Positions 34,861-43,778 of a stretch of 64,000 bases of DNA are shown here, one piece after another; the stretch's first letter is position 1; every line of letters starts with the position of its first letter. This DNA is from Nocardiopsis metallicus (GTDB taxonomy: Bacteria > Actinomycetota > Actinomycetes > Streptosporangiales > Streptosporangiaceae), in NCBI RefSeq assembly GCF_014201115.1, contig NZ_JACHDO010000001.1, positions 6,634,001-6,698,000 of the forward strand, read 5' to 3'. The position numbers and the translations under genes were made by a program. The notes under the pieces are model-generated. The model was not told where the DNA came from, did not search any database, and was given only the letters and a program-made list of their open reading frames with translations.

Positions 34861-35775
34861 TCAGGCACTGGAGGCCAGGACGGCTTCCACCCCCTTCTCC
34901 CGGAGCTGCTGGGCCGCGTACTCACCCACCTCTTCCGGATGCTCGGCGCTGCCGGCAGCCTCGGCGCGGATGGTGGTGGAACCGTCGGTTGAGGTGACCT
35001 GGGCGAGCAGGTGCACTCGCCCCTCACGGGTGGTGGCATAGGCGCCGATGGGCACGTGACAGCCGCCCCCGAGGATCTTCATGAGCGCACGTTCGGCCCG
35101 TGTGGTGGCCGCTGCCTCCTCGTCGTGCACCGCGGCCACCACCCGCGCCAACGCGGTGTCGGCGGTGCGCACCTGCACAGCGATCGCCCCCTGAGCAGGC
35201 GAAGGTGGCCAGCAGGTGGGGTCCAGGTACTCAGTGATGCTCTCCTGCAGACCCAGCCGGTGTAGCCCGGCTGCGGCCAGCACCACCCCGGCCAAGCCCC
35301 GCTCGCGCATCTGCCGCAGCCGCGGGGGGACGTTGCCGCGGATCGGGACCGCCACCGCACCGGGACAGGCGTGATGGAGCTGGCCCACCCGGCGGGGCGC
35401 GCCGGTGCCCACCCGGTGTCCGGGGGCGAGCGCTCCCAGGGTGGTGCCGCACAGGGCATCGCGCACCTCGTGGCGGCGCGGGATCGCGGCGACCACCGTC
35501 CCCGGGGTGGTGGCGGTAGGCAGGTCCTTGAGGGAGTGGACGGCCACGTCGATCTCCCCGTCCAGCAGGGCTTGTTCGACGGCACCGGCGAACACCCCGG
35601 CCCCGGAGGAGGCCAGGTCACGCAGACTGCTGGTACGGTCCTGATCTCCCGCGCTCATGATGGTGCGCCGCACCCAGGCGTGCTCCGGGTGAGCGGTGCT
35701 CAGGTGGTCCAGGACTTCGGCCACCATGGTCTGGGCCAAACGGCTGGCCCTGGAGCCGATCCTCCACGTGGACAT
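34861..35775 (-). CDS. hemC: hydroxymethylbilane synthase (porphobilinogen deaminase)
   Basis: A 304-residue HemC that condenses four porphobilinogen molecules into hydroxymethylbilane. Visible motifs are RIGSRASRLAQTMVAE, VHSLKDLP with catalytic Asp (84), RGNVPPRL, and GGGCHVPIGAYA with the dipyrromethane-cofactor Cys239. One deviation is GTGAPRR where most HemC have GTSSPRR. No other heme genes (hemA, hemB, hemD) adjoin it, so it is probably an accessory copy. It starts 38 bases after the end of a PCMT-like gene on the same strand, with AGAGG at suitable spacing, and the two are likely cotranscribed. Confidence 0.85.
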   Translation of the reverse strand: MSTWRIGSRASRLAQTMVAEVLDHLSTAHPEHAWVRRTIMSAGDQDRTSSLRDLASSGAGVFAGAVEQALLDGEIDVAVHSLKDLPTATTPGTVVAAIPRRHEVRDALCGTTLGALAPGHRVGTGAPRRVGQLHHACPGAVAVPIRGNVPPRLRQMRERGLAGVVLAAAGLHRLGLQESITEYLDPTCWPPSPAQGAIAVQVRTADTALARVVAAVHDEEAAATTRAERALMKILGGGCHVPIGAYATTREGRVHLLAQVTSTDGSTTIRAEAAGSAEHPEEVGEYAAQQLREKGVEAVLASSA

Positions 35776-35813
35776 ACATCCTCTTCCTACCGGAGTGGTT
35801 GCGGTCAAAGCGG

Positions 35814-37061
35814 CTACAGGTCCCAGGTCAGGACCAGCTGGACCGGGCCCCGGTCCAGCACGATGACCCCCGGGCCGGGGGCGGGCGTCTGGGCTCCAGT
35901 GCGGTACACGGCATAGGAGGGCCTGGACTGGCGGTGAGGCTCCCAGGCGTTGATCAGCTCGCACACGCGGCGGGCCAGGGCCTGCCCGGCCGGGGCGTGC
36001 CCGACCACCCCGATCTCCGTACGCGGCCCCTGCTCGCCCTCAGGCTCCAGGACCCGGTGGGTGAGGTAGGCCAGCCCGCGCTCGCCGTCCGGCACACTGG
36101 CCATGGCCCCCCACCCCAGACCGCGCGCCAACCCGTGCCGGGCTTCCTCCTTACGGCTGAACATCAACCGCGAGAGCGTGGAGTCCAGGTGCAGCGCCAG
36201 CCACAACCACATGCCGTCCATCGACTCCATGCCACCGAAGTACACCCCGGTCCACACCGTCTGTTCGGGCTCGGCCAGCACCCCCTCCACCTGGGCGTCG
36301 GCGATGTCCTGTTCCCGGTTGACCTGCAACCGCACCCCATCATCACCGGACACATCCACCAGCCGGCGCGAGTCGTCCCCGATCCCCTCGCGCAACGGCA
36401 TGAAACTGCACAGCTCAGCACTGGTGCACACCCAGTGCTCCTGGTGGCCGCGCAGCGCCAGCGCATAGCCCACGTCCCCGACCACCCGCATCGGCACGAC
36501 CAGCACCCCGCCGGGGGCGAGCTGTTCCAACCAGGCGATCGGCAGGTGGTGGACGCCCACGGTGGCGATGATCCGGTCGAACGGCGCCAGATCCTCCGCC
36601 CCCAGGGCGCCGTCGGCGCACCGCACCTGCACCTGGTCTGCCCCGGCCTGCTCCAGGTGGGTACGGGCATCGGCGACCAGGTCGTGGTCGACGTCGATAC
36701 TCACCACCTGCCCGTGGGGGCCGACCAGGTGGGCGAGCAGCCCCGCGTTGTAGCCCGTGCCAGCCCCCACCTCCAGCACCCGCATCCCCGGCTCGATCTG
36801 CGCCTGGACGAGCATGCGGGCCACCACAGCCGGGTGTGAGGCGCAGCTGATGGAGTCCCCGTCCGGGCCGTCCTTGACCGAGACCGTGCGATCGGCGTAG
36901 GCCTCCTCCACCGAAGCGTGGGGCACGAACACGTGCCGGGGCACAGCACGCAGCGCCTCAGCGACCGGGCCGGTGAGCATCTGCTGCTGATCCAGACGCT
37001 CCACCATGGCCTGACGAAGCACATCGTGGGGATGCCGGGCGGTGGTTTCTGTAGGAGGCAT
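35814..37061 (-). CDS. PCMT-like SAM methyltransferase
   Basis: A 415-residue PCMT-superfamily protein. It has VPRHVFVPHASVEEAYAD, the substrate loop SISCASHPAVVARML, and SAM motif VLEVGAGTGYNAGLLA, closer to canonical PCMT (GTGYxA) than the GSGGY group. It keeps the later SFMPLREG, equivalent to GFVPMQG in FxLD-type enzymes, and the same long C-terminal domain. ATG at 37061 has AGGAAAGG upstream. It heads a two-gene unit with hemC, an unusual pairing. No precursor peptide is visible nearby. Confidence 0.75.
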   Translation of the reverse strand: MPPTETTARHPHDVLRQAMVERLDQQQMLTGPVAEALRAVPRHVFVPHASVEEAYADRTVSVKDGPDGDSISCASHPAVVARMLVQAQIEPGMRVLEVGAGTGYNAGLLAHLVGPHGQVVSIDVDHDLVADARTHLEQAGADQVQVRCADGALGAEDLAPFDRIIATVGVHHLPIAWLEQLAPGGVLVVPMRVVGDVGYALALRGHQEHWVCTSAELCSFMPLREGIGDDSRRLVDVSGDDGVRLQVNREQDIADAQVEGVLAEPEQTVWTGVYFGGMESMDGMWLWLALHLDSTLSRLMFSRKEEARHGLARGLGWGAMASVPDGERGLAYLTHRVLEPEGEQGPRTEIGVVGHAPAGQALARRVCELINAWEPHRQSRPSYAVYRTGAQTPAPGPGVIVLDRGPVQLVLTWDL

Positions 37062-37207
37062 GAGGCCTTTCCTGGGGGCTGTAAGACGGCGTGCACGTAG
37101 CGGCGCACACGAGCAGGGAGCGCAGCCAGCGTAGAACCCCAGGAACCGCGGCCAGGGCTGTTCTGAGAAAACGTCACACAAGTGCTCTGGAGCACTACCG
37201 TCAAGGC

Positions 37208-37682
37208 ATGGCCGCTTCCCACACGCCCATCACGGACCTGCACCAGACCAGGATCGAGTGCCCCGGTTACGAGTGGCCCCAGCTCCTGCGATGAGGACCT
37301 GCACGAGGGCTACACCGCGGAGCTGATCACCTGGCACCAGGCGCACCCCGAGCAGGGCATCGACCACCTGGCCGCGGCGGAAGGCCTTCAATGCGGGTTG
37401 GGCATTGCCGAGTGCGTGCGCTGGACAGATGACGGCCTGGGCTGTTTGGCGGTGGGGGATGAGCGCACCGGGCAGGCGGGACACTTCAACCACGAGTGCT
37501 TGGCCGTCATGGAGTCGGTCCATGCCACCATCGGGCTGACCGAAGCGGTCCAACGCACCAGGCGCAGCCTTGACTACAGCCGCTCCCAGGCCGCTGCCAC
37601 GGTCGTGGACCTGGCGCTGCGCCTTTACCGCACGGGGCTGCTCGTCCCCGCTCCATCGGCCAGCGACCAGCCGCGCACCTGA
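37208..37682 (+). pseudogene. frameshifted hypothetical gene
   Basis: Codon bias shows coding in one frame from ATG 37208 (MAASHTPITDLHQTRI ... YEWPQLL), which meets TGA at 37292. It then continues in the next frame from about 37290 (DEDLHEGYTAELITWHQAH, to a stop at 37682). Both parts have high G/C at third positions. Skipping one base near 37289 would give one protein of about 157 residues. Either a one-base insertion broke the gene or a +1 frameshift is used. The sequence family is unknown; the C-terminal part is helical and acidic. An apparent longer frame from GTG 37182 has non-coding codon bias at its start. Confidence 0.6.
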
Positions 37683-37755
37683 GTTCCCGCCCGGACCTGC
37701 CCGGCCGAAAGAAACCAGCTGCACCGCGCCCGAAGAGCTGCAAGGCTCACCCGGT

Positions 37756-38487
37756 ATGGAACACACCACCCCTGAGCCTCGGATCGGTGACGCGTTCGGG
37801 CGCACGCTCCAACGTTGCTGGGCGGCCGGCGCCGCTTGCGAGATCACCGAACGCGATGACGGCTACATCAGCGCTGCCGACGCCACCCGTTACTTCACCC
37901 CCGCCGAGGATCTGTCCGAACTCGACCAGAGGGCGGTAGCGCTGGCCCAAGGACGCATCCTGGACGTGGGTACGGGGGCTGGACGCCATGCCCTGGCCCT
38001 CCAACAGCAGGGCAAGGACGTGTTGGGACTTGACCCGTCCCCTGGTGCTGTGGCGGTGGCCCGCCAGCGCGGGGTCGCCGCCGAGCTCGGCTCCATCGCC
38101 CACCCGCCCGAAGGAATCGGCACCTTCGATACTTTTCTGCTGCTGGGCAACAACCTCGGGCTCCTCCAAGGCGAGCAGGCGGCCCCGGAGGTGTTGCGTC
38201 AGCTGGCGGCGCTGGCCCGCCCCGGCGCCCTCCTGCTCGGCACCGGCATGGACCCTGCTGGTAGCGACCCCGAGCACACCGCCTACCAGGACCGCAACAG
38301 GGCCCGGGGGCGGATGCCCGGCCAGATACGCATGCGGGTCCGGGCCGGGGCCTTGGCCACCGAATGGTTCGACTACCTGCTGCTTGCCCCGCACGAACTC
38401 GAACGTCTCATCCGTCCCTCGCCGTGGCAGCGGGAAACCATCCACGAGCAGGGGCCCAAGTACCTGGCGGTGCTACGCCTCAGATGA
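37756..38487 (+). CDS. class I SAM-dependent methyltransferase
   Basis: A 243-residue methyltransferase with motif I RILDVGTGAGRHALALQQ, acidic strand VLGLDPSPGA and FLLLGNNLGLL as the motif IV region. The N-terminal segment (GDAFGRTLQRCWAAG) may position substrate. It starts ATG 37756 with only a weak AAGG upstream, 74 bases after the frameshifted gene. The substrate is unknown. The 213-base gap after it (38488-38700) has no supported gene and borders the defence island. Confidence 0.7.
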   Translation: MEHTTPEPRIGDAFGRTLQRCWAAGAACEITERDDGYISAADATRYFTPAEDLSELDQRAVALAQGRILDVGTGAGRHALALQQQGKDVLGLDPSPGAVAVARQRGVAAELGSIAHPPEGIGTFDTFLLLGNNLGLLQGEQAAPEVLRQLAALARPGALLLGTGMDPAGSDPEHTAYQDRNRARGRMPGQIRMRVRAGALATEWFDYLLLAPHELERLIRPSPWQRETIHEQGPKYLAVLRLR

Positions 38488-38700
38488 GGGCCAGAGCTGG
38501 CCTGGGTCATCGCCTAATGGTCGAATAGGGAACGTTCGGCTCGACGGGCACGATGCTCAGCATCGCATACGGCACCGGCTGGGTCTTCGGGGCTGGTCGG
38601 TGCGGCAGCGGGGGACGCCTTGGGCCAGTCGGATACTGCCAAGCGCTAAAAGGCGAGTCACTCAGGAACGACCACGGGCGTTTCCGGAGCCCAAGCCCAC

Positions 38701-39624
38701 TCATGTCATGCACCACCCCGAGTCACAGGCCGCAGCTCCATCATCCACAACCTGTGGATCGGCCACAACGATGGCCTCATCAAGAGGACGCCCGTACCTA
38801 CTCAGGAAGACTTCGTCACGGCCGAGCCAGCGCCGACGTTCGTTAATGACCCTCTCGAGGCGCACGGACTTGGCGAACAGCTCAGGTTCTTCCAGGCGCT
38901 GCTGACGCCACGATCCGACTGTCTTGAACGGGCAGAAAAAGCACGAACTCTTAGGTGGAACAGGCAGGCCCGCGTCAGCGATGATCTTCTCGCAGTCGTC
39001 TCGGCGGAGCTTGAGGTCGAGCAAGGGGTACTCGATCTCCTCGTAGGGCTCCTTGTGTCGACGGTTGGCTCGATGGATCTCATCGAGTGAGATGCCGATG
39101 CCCACAGTCGCTGGGGTTTCCGCCGTCGCCCCGTGTTCCCGCAGCCACCGCCCGATGACCTTGATCTTGAAGTCCGCGGTGCAGTTGCGTCGACCGGGTG
39201 CGCCGTTGGCCATGCGTACCGGGATGGGGATCGACCTTGTATTCGGCTGGTTCAGACGCTGCATGAGCGTCTCGGTTGATCCGTCGCGGCGGTGCCGTGT
39301 GAGTTCTTGGATCTCGATTCCGGCCTCGGCGGCGTAGGGAATGGCGATCTCCCGCACGTAGGAGAGCGTTGCTGGGTGCTCGCTGTCGTCGCCCACGTTG
39401 GCGAACAGGAAGGTCCTGTAGTCAATCTCTCCGCGTGCCGCTAGTACGAGCAGAGCTGTTGATTGCACTCCGCCCCCATAGGAGATCACCTTCCTGCAGG
39501 TGGGGGTCGGCCTCCCGGCGGTGGCTTGGGAGCCGGGGTCGGTTGGAGTGGAACTTCGAGGGGTTTCGGGGGTGTGCTGCCTGGTTGCCATGTGAGAGAC
39601 AATATTGATAACTTGATGCAACAT
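38701..39624 (-). CDS. PP-loop PAPS-reductase-like protein
   Basis: A 307-residue protein of the phosphoadenosine-phosphosulfate reductase / ATP pyrophosphatase superfamily. The PP-loop is KVISYGGGVQSTALL (48-55 core), an altered form of SGGxDS. Later it has RRNCTADFKIKVIGRWL, then a cysteine-rich CFFCPF and the C-terminal ACDSGWCMT. Proteins with this loop are common in actinomycetes and phages; some act in DNA or tRNA sulfur modification. It lies at the edge of the phosphorothioation island, whose own DndC/SspD-type gene is at 51743. The ATG at 39624 lies within a palindrome that could block initiation. Confidence 0.7.
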   Translation of the reverse strand: MLHQVINIVSHMATRQHTPETPRSSTPTDPGSQATAGRPTPTCRKVISYGGGVQSTALLVLAARGEIDYRTFLFANVGDDSEHPATLSYVREIAIPYAAEAGIEIQELTRHRRDGSTETLMQRLNQPNTRSIPIPVRMANGAPGRRNCTADFKIKVIGRWLREHGATAETPATVGIGISLDEIHRANRRHKEPYEEIEYPLLDLKLRRDDCEKIIADAGLPVPPKSSCFFCPFKTVGSWRQQRLEEPELFAKSVRLERVINERRRWLGRDEVFLSRYGRPLDEAIVVADPQVVDDGAAACDSGWCMT

Positions 39625-39629
39625 CAAGT
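39611..39629. promoter_or_regulatory. palindrome over start of PP-loop gene
   Basis: ACTTGATG-CAA-CATCAAGT is a perfect eight-base inverted repeat with a three-base centre, spanning the start codon of the PP-loop gene (39624) in a locally AT-rich stretch. It could be an operator for the HTH-repeat protein encoded just upstream. Confidence 0.45.
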
Positions 39630-39710
39630 GTTCCTCTCACTGTTGGGATGGGCAAGCCCATACATCACCCGGAGCTCAGGGGCGGTAACAGCCTCAGCAG
39701 AACCGGTGGC

Positions 39711-40358
39711 TTAGCGCTGAGGCTTGATGACGACGGAGTAGCCCTTGGCCAAAACGGACGCTAGGAACTCAGCTGCTGCGGTCTCATCGGTCGCGGTGAA
39801 GGTCTGTGCTGCGGGCAGCGGCTCACGTGATGGCCTGGTGGCTGCAGGAGCTGGTCTGCGTCCCCGGGGTTTCTGAGGAGAACGTTGACCTACACGGAGT
39901 GCAGAGACCTCAGAGGCGACGAGGTCACGTTGCCGTAGGCGCGCGTCGTCGATGACGGTCTCGAGGAGCCAGAGCGGAGAGCCTGAGAGAACCAGGTCGG
40001 GCTCAGCGATGCGCTGACGGTTGCGCCACCGGGAGACCGCCTGGGCGTCCCTACCTAGAACACGGCCGACTTCCTGGTTGCCGAGAATGACCGGAAGCTG
40101 GTCCTGGTCGTGAAGAACATAGCCGCTCGGGATCTTGGCTTTGTAAGCCGCCAGGCGCTCCTGGTCGACGAGACGGTCGCCTTCGGCGCTGAGCTCTAAG
40201 ACTGTACCGAGCAGCCAGTAGGGGTTGCCTGATGCGATCAGGTCGGGTTCGCCGAGTGTGCCCTCCGACCGCCACTTCTGTGAGGTCTGACGCTCGACCC
40301 GGTAGAGGAAGGCGACCTCGGCGTGCCCAAGGAGGAATGGAACCCGAGCCTGTGCCAT
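39711..40358 (-). CDS. tandem-repeat HTH-like DNA-binding protein
   Basis: A 215-residue protein with two copies of one about 47-residue module. Repeat 1 spans residues 7-53 (PFLLGHAEVAFLYRVERQTS ... SGNPYWLLGTV). Repeat 2 spans 89-135 (PVILGNQEVGRVLGRDAQAV ... SGSPLWLLETV). Each looks like a winged or excisionase-type HTH with an RxxxxxxWR recognition stretch. The C-terminus (TATDETAAAEFLASVLAKG) is Ala-rich. It is probably a regulator of the neighbouring PP-loop gene or of the defence operon. A truncated single-module relative lies at 40646-40882. Confidence 0.65.
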   Translation of the reverse strand: MAQARVPFLLGHAEVAFLYRVERQTSQKWRSEGTLGEPDLIASGNPYWLLGTVLELSAEGDRLVDQERLAAYKAKIPSGYVLHDQDQLPVILGNQEVGRVLGRDAQAVSRWRNRQRIAEPDLVLSGSPLWLLETVIDDARLRQRDLVASEVSALRVGQRSPQKPRGRRPAPAATRPSREPLPAAQTFTATDETAAAEFLASVLAKGYSVVIKPQR

Positions 40359-40645
40359 GAGGCGCCTTCCCGATCACCTGACCTGTGTGGTGTGACGGTA
40401 GACCGACGATGCACCGCCACACCAAGACGTGCATGTGTGATCTTAGGTGTGCTCGGTGCTGAGCCGTAGCCCACTTCGGTGTGGTGCCGGCCGAAGTGCT
40501 GAAGCCAGGCGGAGGCTGTCTCCGCGGTCCTGCGGGCCTGGTCTTCTGTTACGCCATCGGGCTATGGTCTGGGGGTGATGTCAAGCAGGCGTGCGACCCT
40601 GGGAACTTCAACAATGACCGGTAAATCATCAGCTTGCCCGATCTC

Positions 40646-40882
40646 CTAGCTATCGGTCATGGCCGCCTTGTAAGCGTTGAGGCGTTCAGTAGTGATCCGC
40701 CTGCCCCACCGGCCCTCGAAGGGCCGCACTGTCGCCAGCAGCCAGTAGGCGTTTCCGGAGACCATGGCATCGGGACTTGGGAGCAATATTCCTCCTATCT
40801 TTCGCTTCTGTGAGGTCTGACGTTCAATGATCAAAAGGATTGCCATCTCCGTATGGCCCAGCAGATAACGAAACCTCTCCAA
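40646..40882 (-). pseudogene. truncated copy of HTH-repeat protein
   Basis: A 78-codon frame carrying one module like those in the upstream gene: YLLGHTEMAILLIIERQTSQ and SGNAYWLLATV, then RLNAYKAAMTDS. It opens only with TTG and ends after one module. I read it as a decayed or truncated duplicate, though a one-module protein is possible. The DNA on either side (40359-40645 and 40883-41007) shows nothing else. Confidence 0.5.
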
Positions 40883-41007
40883 GGTGCGAGACTTGCTAAG
40901 AGCATCGTCTACTCAGGATCACGGCTGGGCTGCAACACCGCTGACAGCTACGACGGACGAAAGCCTGATCAACGGCATCGTACGTACCACCACTTAGAAG
41001 CGAAGAT

Positions 41008-41919
41008 TCAAGTGATCTCTCTGCCTTGTCGAATCTCCCAAGCCCCGACAGGAACTAGGTGCACTTCATCGAAGTGCCAGAGCCACTCAGCGAGGGTCTC
41101 GACCGAGCGCTGCGCCTGTTCCGAGGTACAGCCGGAGCGCGCTATGAGCTCGTCCCGCGCATCCTTCATATTCAAACGCCCGGTATCTCGCAAGTCTGCA
41201 AGCTCTGGAATCAGCAGAAGCCGACCACGTACAGCTTCCTTGAATGGTTCCAGGGAAAGGCCGGGGGCGATGTCGAGCTCAGCGAGATCTCGGAGGACCG
41301 CAGCAAGGACGTCGCTTCCGACGCTTCCATACTTCCCATTGTAGACCTGGTAGAGCCGTTCTGGTCGGCGGGTTTCGGGCATCCACCGCCGAGATGGCTC
41401 TTGCTGCTCAGGCACCACAAGCATCGGGGCGTCATCGTCCTCGCGAAGAAGATCCGCCTGTTCGCGCAGTTGCTGGGCGAGATCAGATGTGGCTACGATC
41501 GAATGCGCTTCGACCGTTGCAAGGAGCCGCTGAATCTCTTGATGGCTGGTCTCCGACTCAATGAGTACTTCGATATTGCTAGCTGAAACACGACCGGTGG
41601 CTTTTCCGGTCAGATTCGCTGATCCGATGAGGCAGCGGCCGTCTGCTATGTAGAGCTTGGCATGGAGACTGTGGCATAGGTATATTTTTATGCGCTTGTC
41701 GAATTCCATGAGGTCGATGATCTCTGGGTCGGACACTCCGGCCGCAATCTCGGGAACTGACCAGCGTGTAACGCACCGAATGTCTTCGACACCTGCAGGC
41801 ACGATTTCCAGTATTTCCTTGAAAGTGTCTTTTTTAATGAAGGGCGCGATCAAGGTGATACTGTTTTCTGCGGATCCGAGGAGACTGCTGATTTGCTGCC
41901 AGATATGATCTCTGGGCAC
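41008..41919 (-). CDS. phospholipase D-like nuclease
   Basis: A 303-residue PLD-superfamily protein. One HKD motif is clear: SLHAKLYIADGRCLIGSANLT (His86, Lys88, then Gly/Ser-Asn), with an N-terminal partner strand SITLIAPFIKK. Bacterial members of this kind are often DNA nucleases; two subunits can form the active site. The GTG start overlaps the stop of the GHKL ATPase by one base. As the last gene of the helicase-ATPase-nuclease operon it may be the effector that cuts unmodified DNA. Confidence 0.78.
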   Translation of the reverse strand: MPRDHIWQQISSLLGSAENSITLIAPFIKKDTFKEILEIVPAGVEDIRCVTRWSVPEIAAGVSDPEIIDLMEFDKRIKIYLCHSLHAKLYIADGRCLIGSANLTGKATGRVSASNIEVLIESETSHQEIQRLLATVEAHSIVATSDLAQQLREQADLLREDDDAPMLVVPEQQEPSRRWMPETRRPERLYQVYNGKYGSVGSDVLAAVLRDLAELDIAPGLSLEPFKEAVRGRLLLIPELADLRDTGRLNMKDARDELIARSGCTSEQAQRSVETLAEWLWHFDEVHLVPVGAWEIRQGREIT

Positions 41920-43778
41920 TAGTCATCTTCCTCATCATCGGCCCGAAGAAACTCACTGGCGATCCGTCCCCAATCTTGGCGCATCTGCCAGGCCCTCTTT
42001 CGGGGTTTCTCAGGTTGCTCGTCCTCGAACCTTGCCCAGGACATGAGCAAGAGTTTGAAGGCGCTGGCGGCACTCTCGAGGCGTTCAGCGAGCTCTTCCC
42101 GAGTTGCTCCATCGAGGTCTTGGTCAAGCACCGCGATCAGGTCATCGTAGACCGGATGGTCCATATTGAGAGCAACCTGCAAGAGGCGGGGGATGTACTC
42201 GACATTGAAGAACGCGGATGAGTCGGGGTTCCGGCTAGTAAGCAGTTGGACGCGGCGGTCGTTGGACCATGTCTCTTCGATGATGCGCTCAGCGTCCGCC
42301 GGGCTGTACTTGTGAGTGTTGACCAAGCTCTCGTACTGCTGCTGCTTGCTTTCCTCAACGCTAGTTTGCGCTCCCAGCGTGTCGGTGTAACTTGGCGGGG
42401 CTTCCTCTTTTCGCCGGCGAACCGCTTCGTCAGCCTTGGTCGCCACCTTCTCATGCCGTTTTCGGCTTGCACCGGTACCTCGAGTTTGATCCTTAAGGTC
42501 AGATTGCAGTTTGCTGATCAGCTTCTCACGGATATGGTAGACAATCTCGATCAGCGGCAATCGGTGATCGCCTTCAGCTCGGAGTGTGTCGCGAAATTCT
42601 TCATACGACATTCCATCGGCCTCCTCCTCCCAGTCGAAGGTGGCCAGACTTGAGAATATGGTCGCAGATTGCTTGTTATTCGTGACTCCAAACACCTCAT
42701 CAAGCTGAGGGGGGAAGTCAATTTCAATCCCCCACCACCGCTCAACGGGGTCGTAGGAATTAGTCCACCTCGTGTCGACGTCGAGCTCCCGGTCAGCTCG
42801 CATCAACGAAATTCCCAGGTTCTTAGCAGCGTGCTTACCCCAAGGCGTGCTTCCAGGTTGCAGGCTCGGTGATACTTCCTTGGGCCACTCTTCCCCAGCA
42901 ATGTCAGGGCGGCGCGCTGATTCTGTGGATATCGAAGATCGGATCAGGACTGGATAGTCATTTCCGTCGACCCCTTTTACCATAAATTTTTCGACACCGA
43001 TTTCGCCTGTGTTTCCTCCCCCGTAGGGGCGAAACATCGGTTTCTGGTTAAAGGGCGGAGGTGTAGAACTCGGCGCCATGAGGTAGAGGGGATCGTTAGG
43101 GCGAGCATCTCGGGCACCAAGCAGGACCTCGGATCCGCGCATTGGAACGAGCCTGATCTGGATTCCCTGCGTGATCAAACGTCGATAAAGACGACCGATG
43201 AGACTTTCTGTGTTGTCCAGAGTCGCTTTGGATCCACGCCACTGTACCCGTTCGAGCTGAGTCCACAGGACGAAGGTGCCAGTTTCTCCTAGCCCTTCAC
43301 TAATTTCCTGCCATTCATCCGGCAGCTTCTCCTTCTCGGGCTTGGGGACCTCGGCGCGCCCGTTGCGCAGTTCACCAAGATCGAGATAGGTATGGTACGC
43401 GTTATCAGGCCCGTTGGTCCAAGACCACACGTCCACACGGTTGCATTGAGAGATGCTGGAGTTAGGCAATCCGACACCAAATCGACCAATCCCCTTTCGG
43501 TTCTGTCGGGTGCCAACACCAAAGCGCAAGGAGTTTCGCAGTAGCTCATCATCCATTCCCTTGCCGTTATCGAGAACTCCAATCTTCTCGACTCGATGGC
43601 GAGCCCATTGGGAGGGTCGTTCTGTGGACTCGACAACGAACAACTCAACGAGATCGGCCTCTGCTTCGATCCCATTATCGATGAGTTCAGCAATCGCGTG
43701 AGCGGTGGACTTGTATCCACTATCCTGCAGCGCCTTTACCGTAAGGTCGGCAGTAACGATCGAGTATTTTGAAGTCAT
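41919..43778 (-). CDS. GHKL-type ATPase
   Basis: A 619-residue protein with an N-terminal Bergerat ATP-binding fold. The N-box is ELIDNGIEA (31-39), G1 is DNGKGM (70-75), and G2 is GIGRFGVGLP (97-106), followed by the Ser-rich SSISQC. This fold is shared by MutL, Hsp90, gyrase and MORC. The central region is unlike MutL. A charged, probably coiled-coil stretch lies near 430-470 (SRKRHEKVATKADEAVRRRK). It is coupled to the helicase by an ATGA overlap and to the PLD gene. GC content is lower than in surrounding genes, a sign of transfer. Confidence 0.78.
   Translation of the reverse strand: MTSKYSIVTADLTVKALQDSGYKSTAHAIAELIDNGIEAEADLVELFVVESTERPSQWARHRVEKIGVLDNGKGMDDELLRNSLRFGVGTRQNRKGIGRFGVGLPNSSISQCNRVDVWSWTNGPDNAYHTYLDLGELRNGRAEVPKPEKEKLPDEWQEISEGLGETGTFVLWTQLERVQWRGSKATLDNTESLIGRLYRRLITQGIQIRLVPMRGSEVLLGARDARPNDPLYLMAPSSTPPPFNQKPMFRPYGGGNTGEIGVEKFMVKGVDGNDYPVLIRSSISTESARRPDIAGEEWPKEVSPSLQPGSTPWGKHAAKNLGISLMRADRELDVDTRWTNSYDPVERWWGIEIDFPPQLDEVFGVTNNKQSATIFSSLATFDWEEEADGMSYEEFRDTLRAEGDHRLPLIEIVYHIREKLISKLQSDLKDQTRGTGASRKRHEKVATKADEAVRRRKEEAPPSYTDTLGAQTSVEESKQQQYESLVNTHKYSPADAERIIEETWSNDRRVQLLTSRNPDSSAFFNVEYIPRLLQVALNMDHPVYDDLIAVLDQDLDGATREELAERLESAASAFKLLLMSWARFEDEQPEKPRKRAWQMRQDWGRIASEFLRADDEEDD

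Noticed and set aside
37182..37292. Longer N-terminus of the frameshifted gene from GTG 37182
   Set aside because: Codon bias in this stretch is non-coding in that frame; the coding frame starts at 37208.
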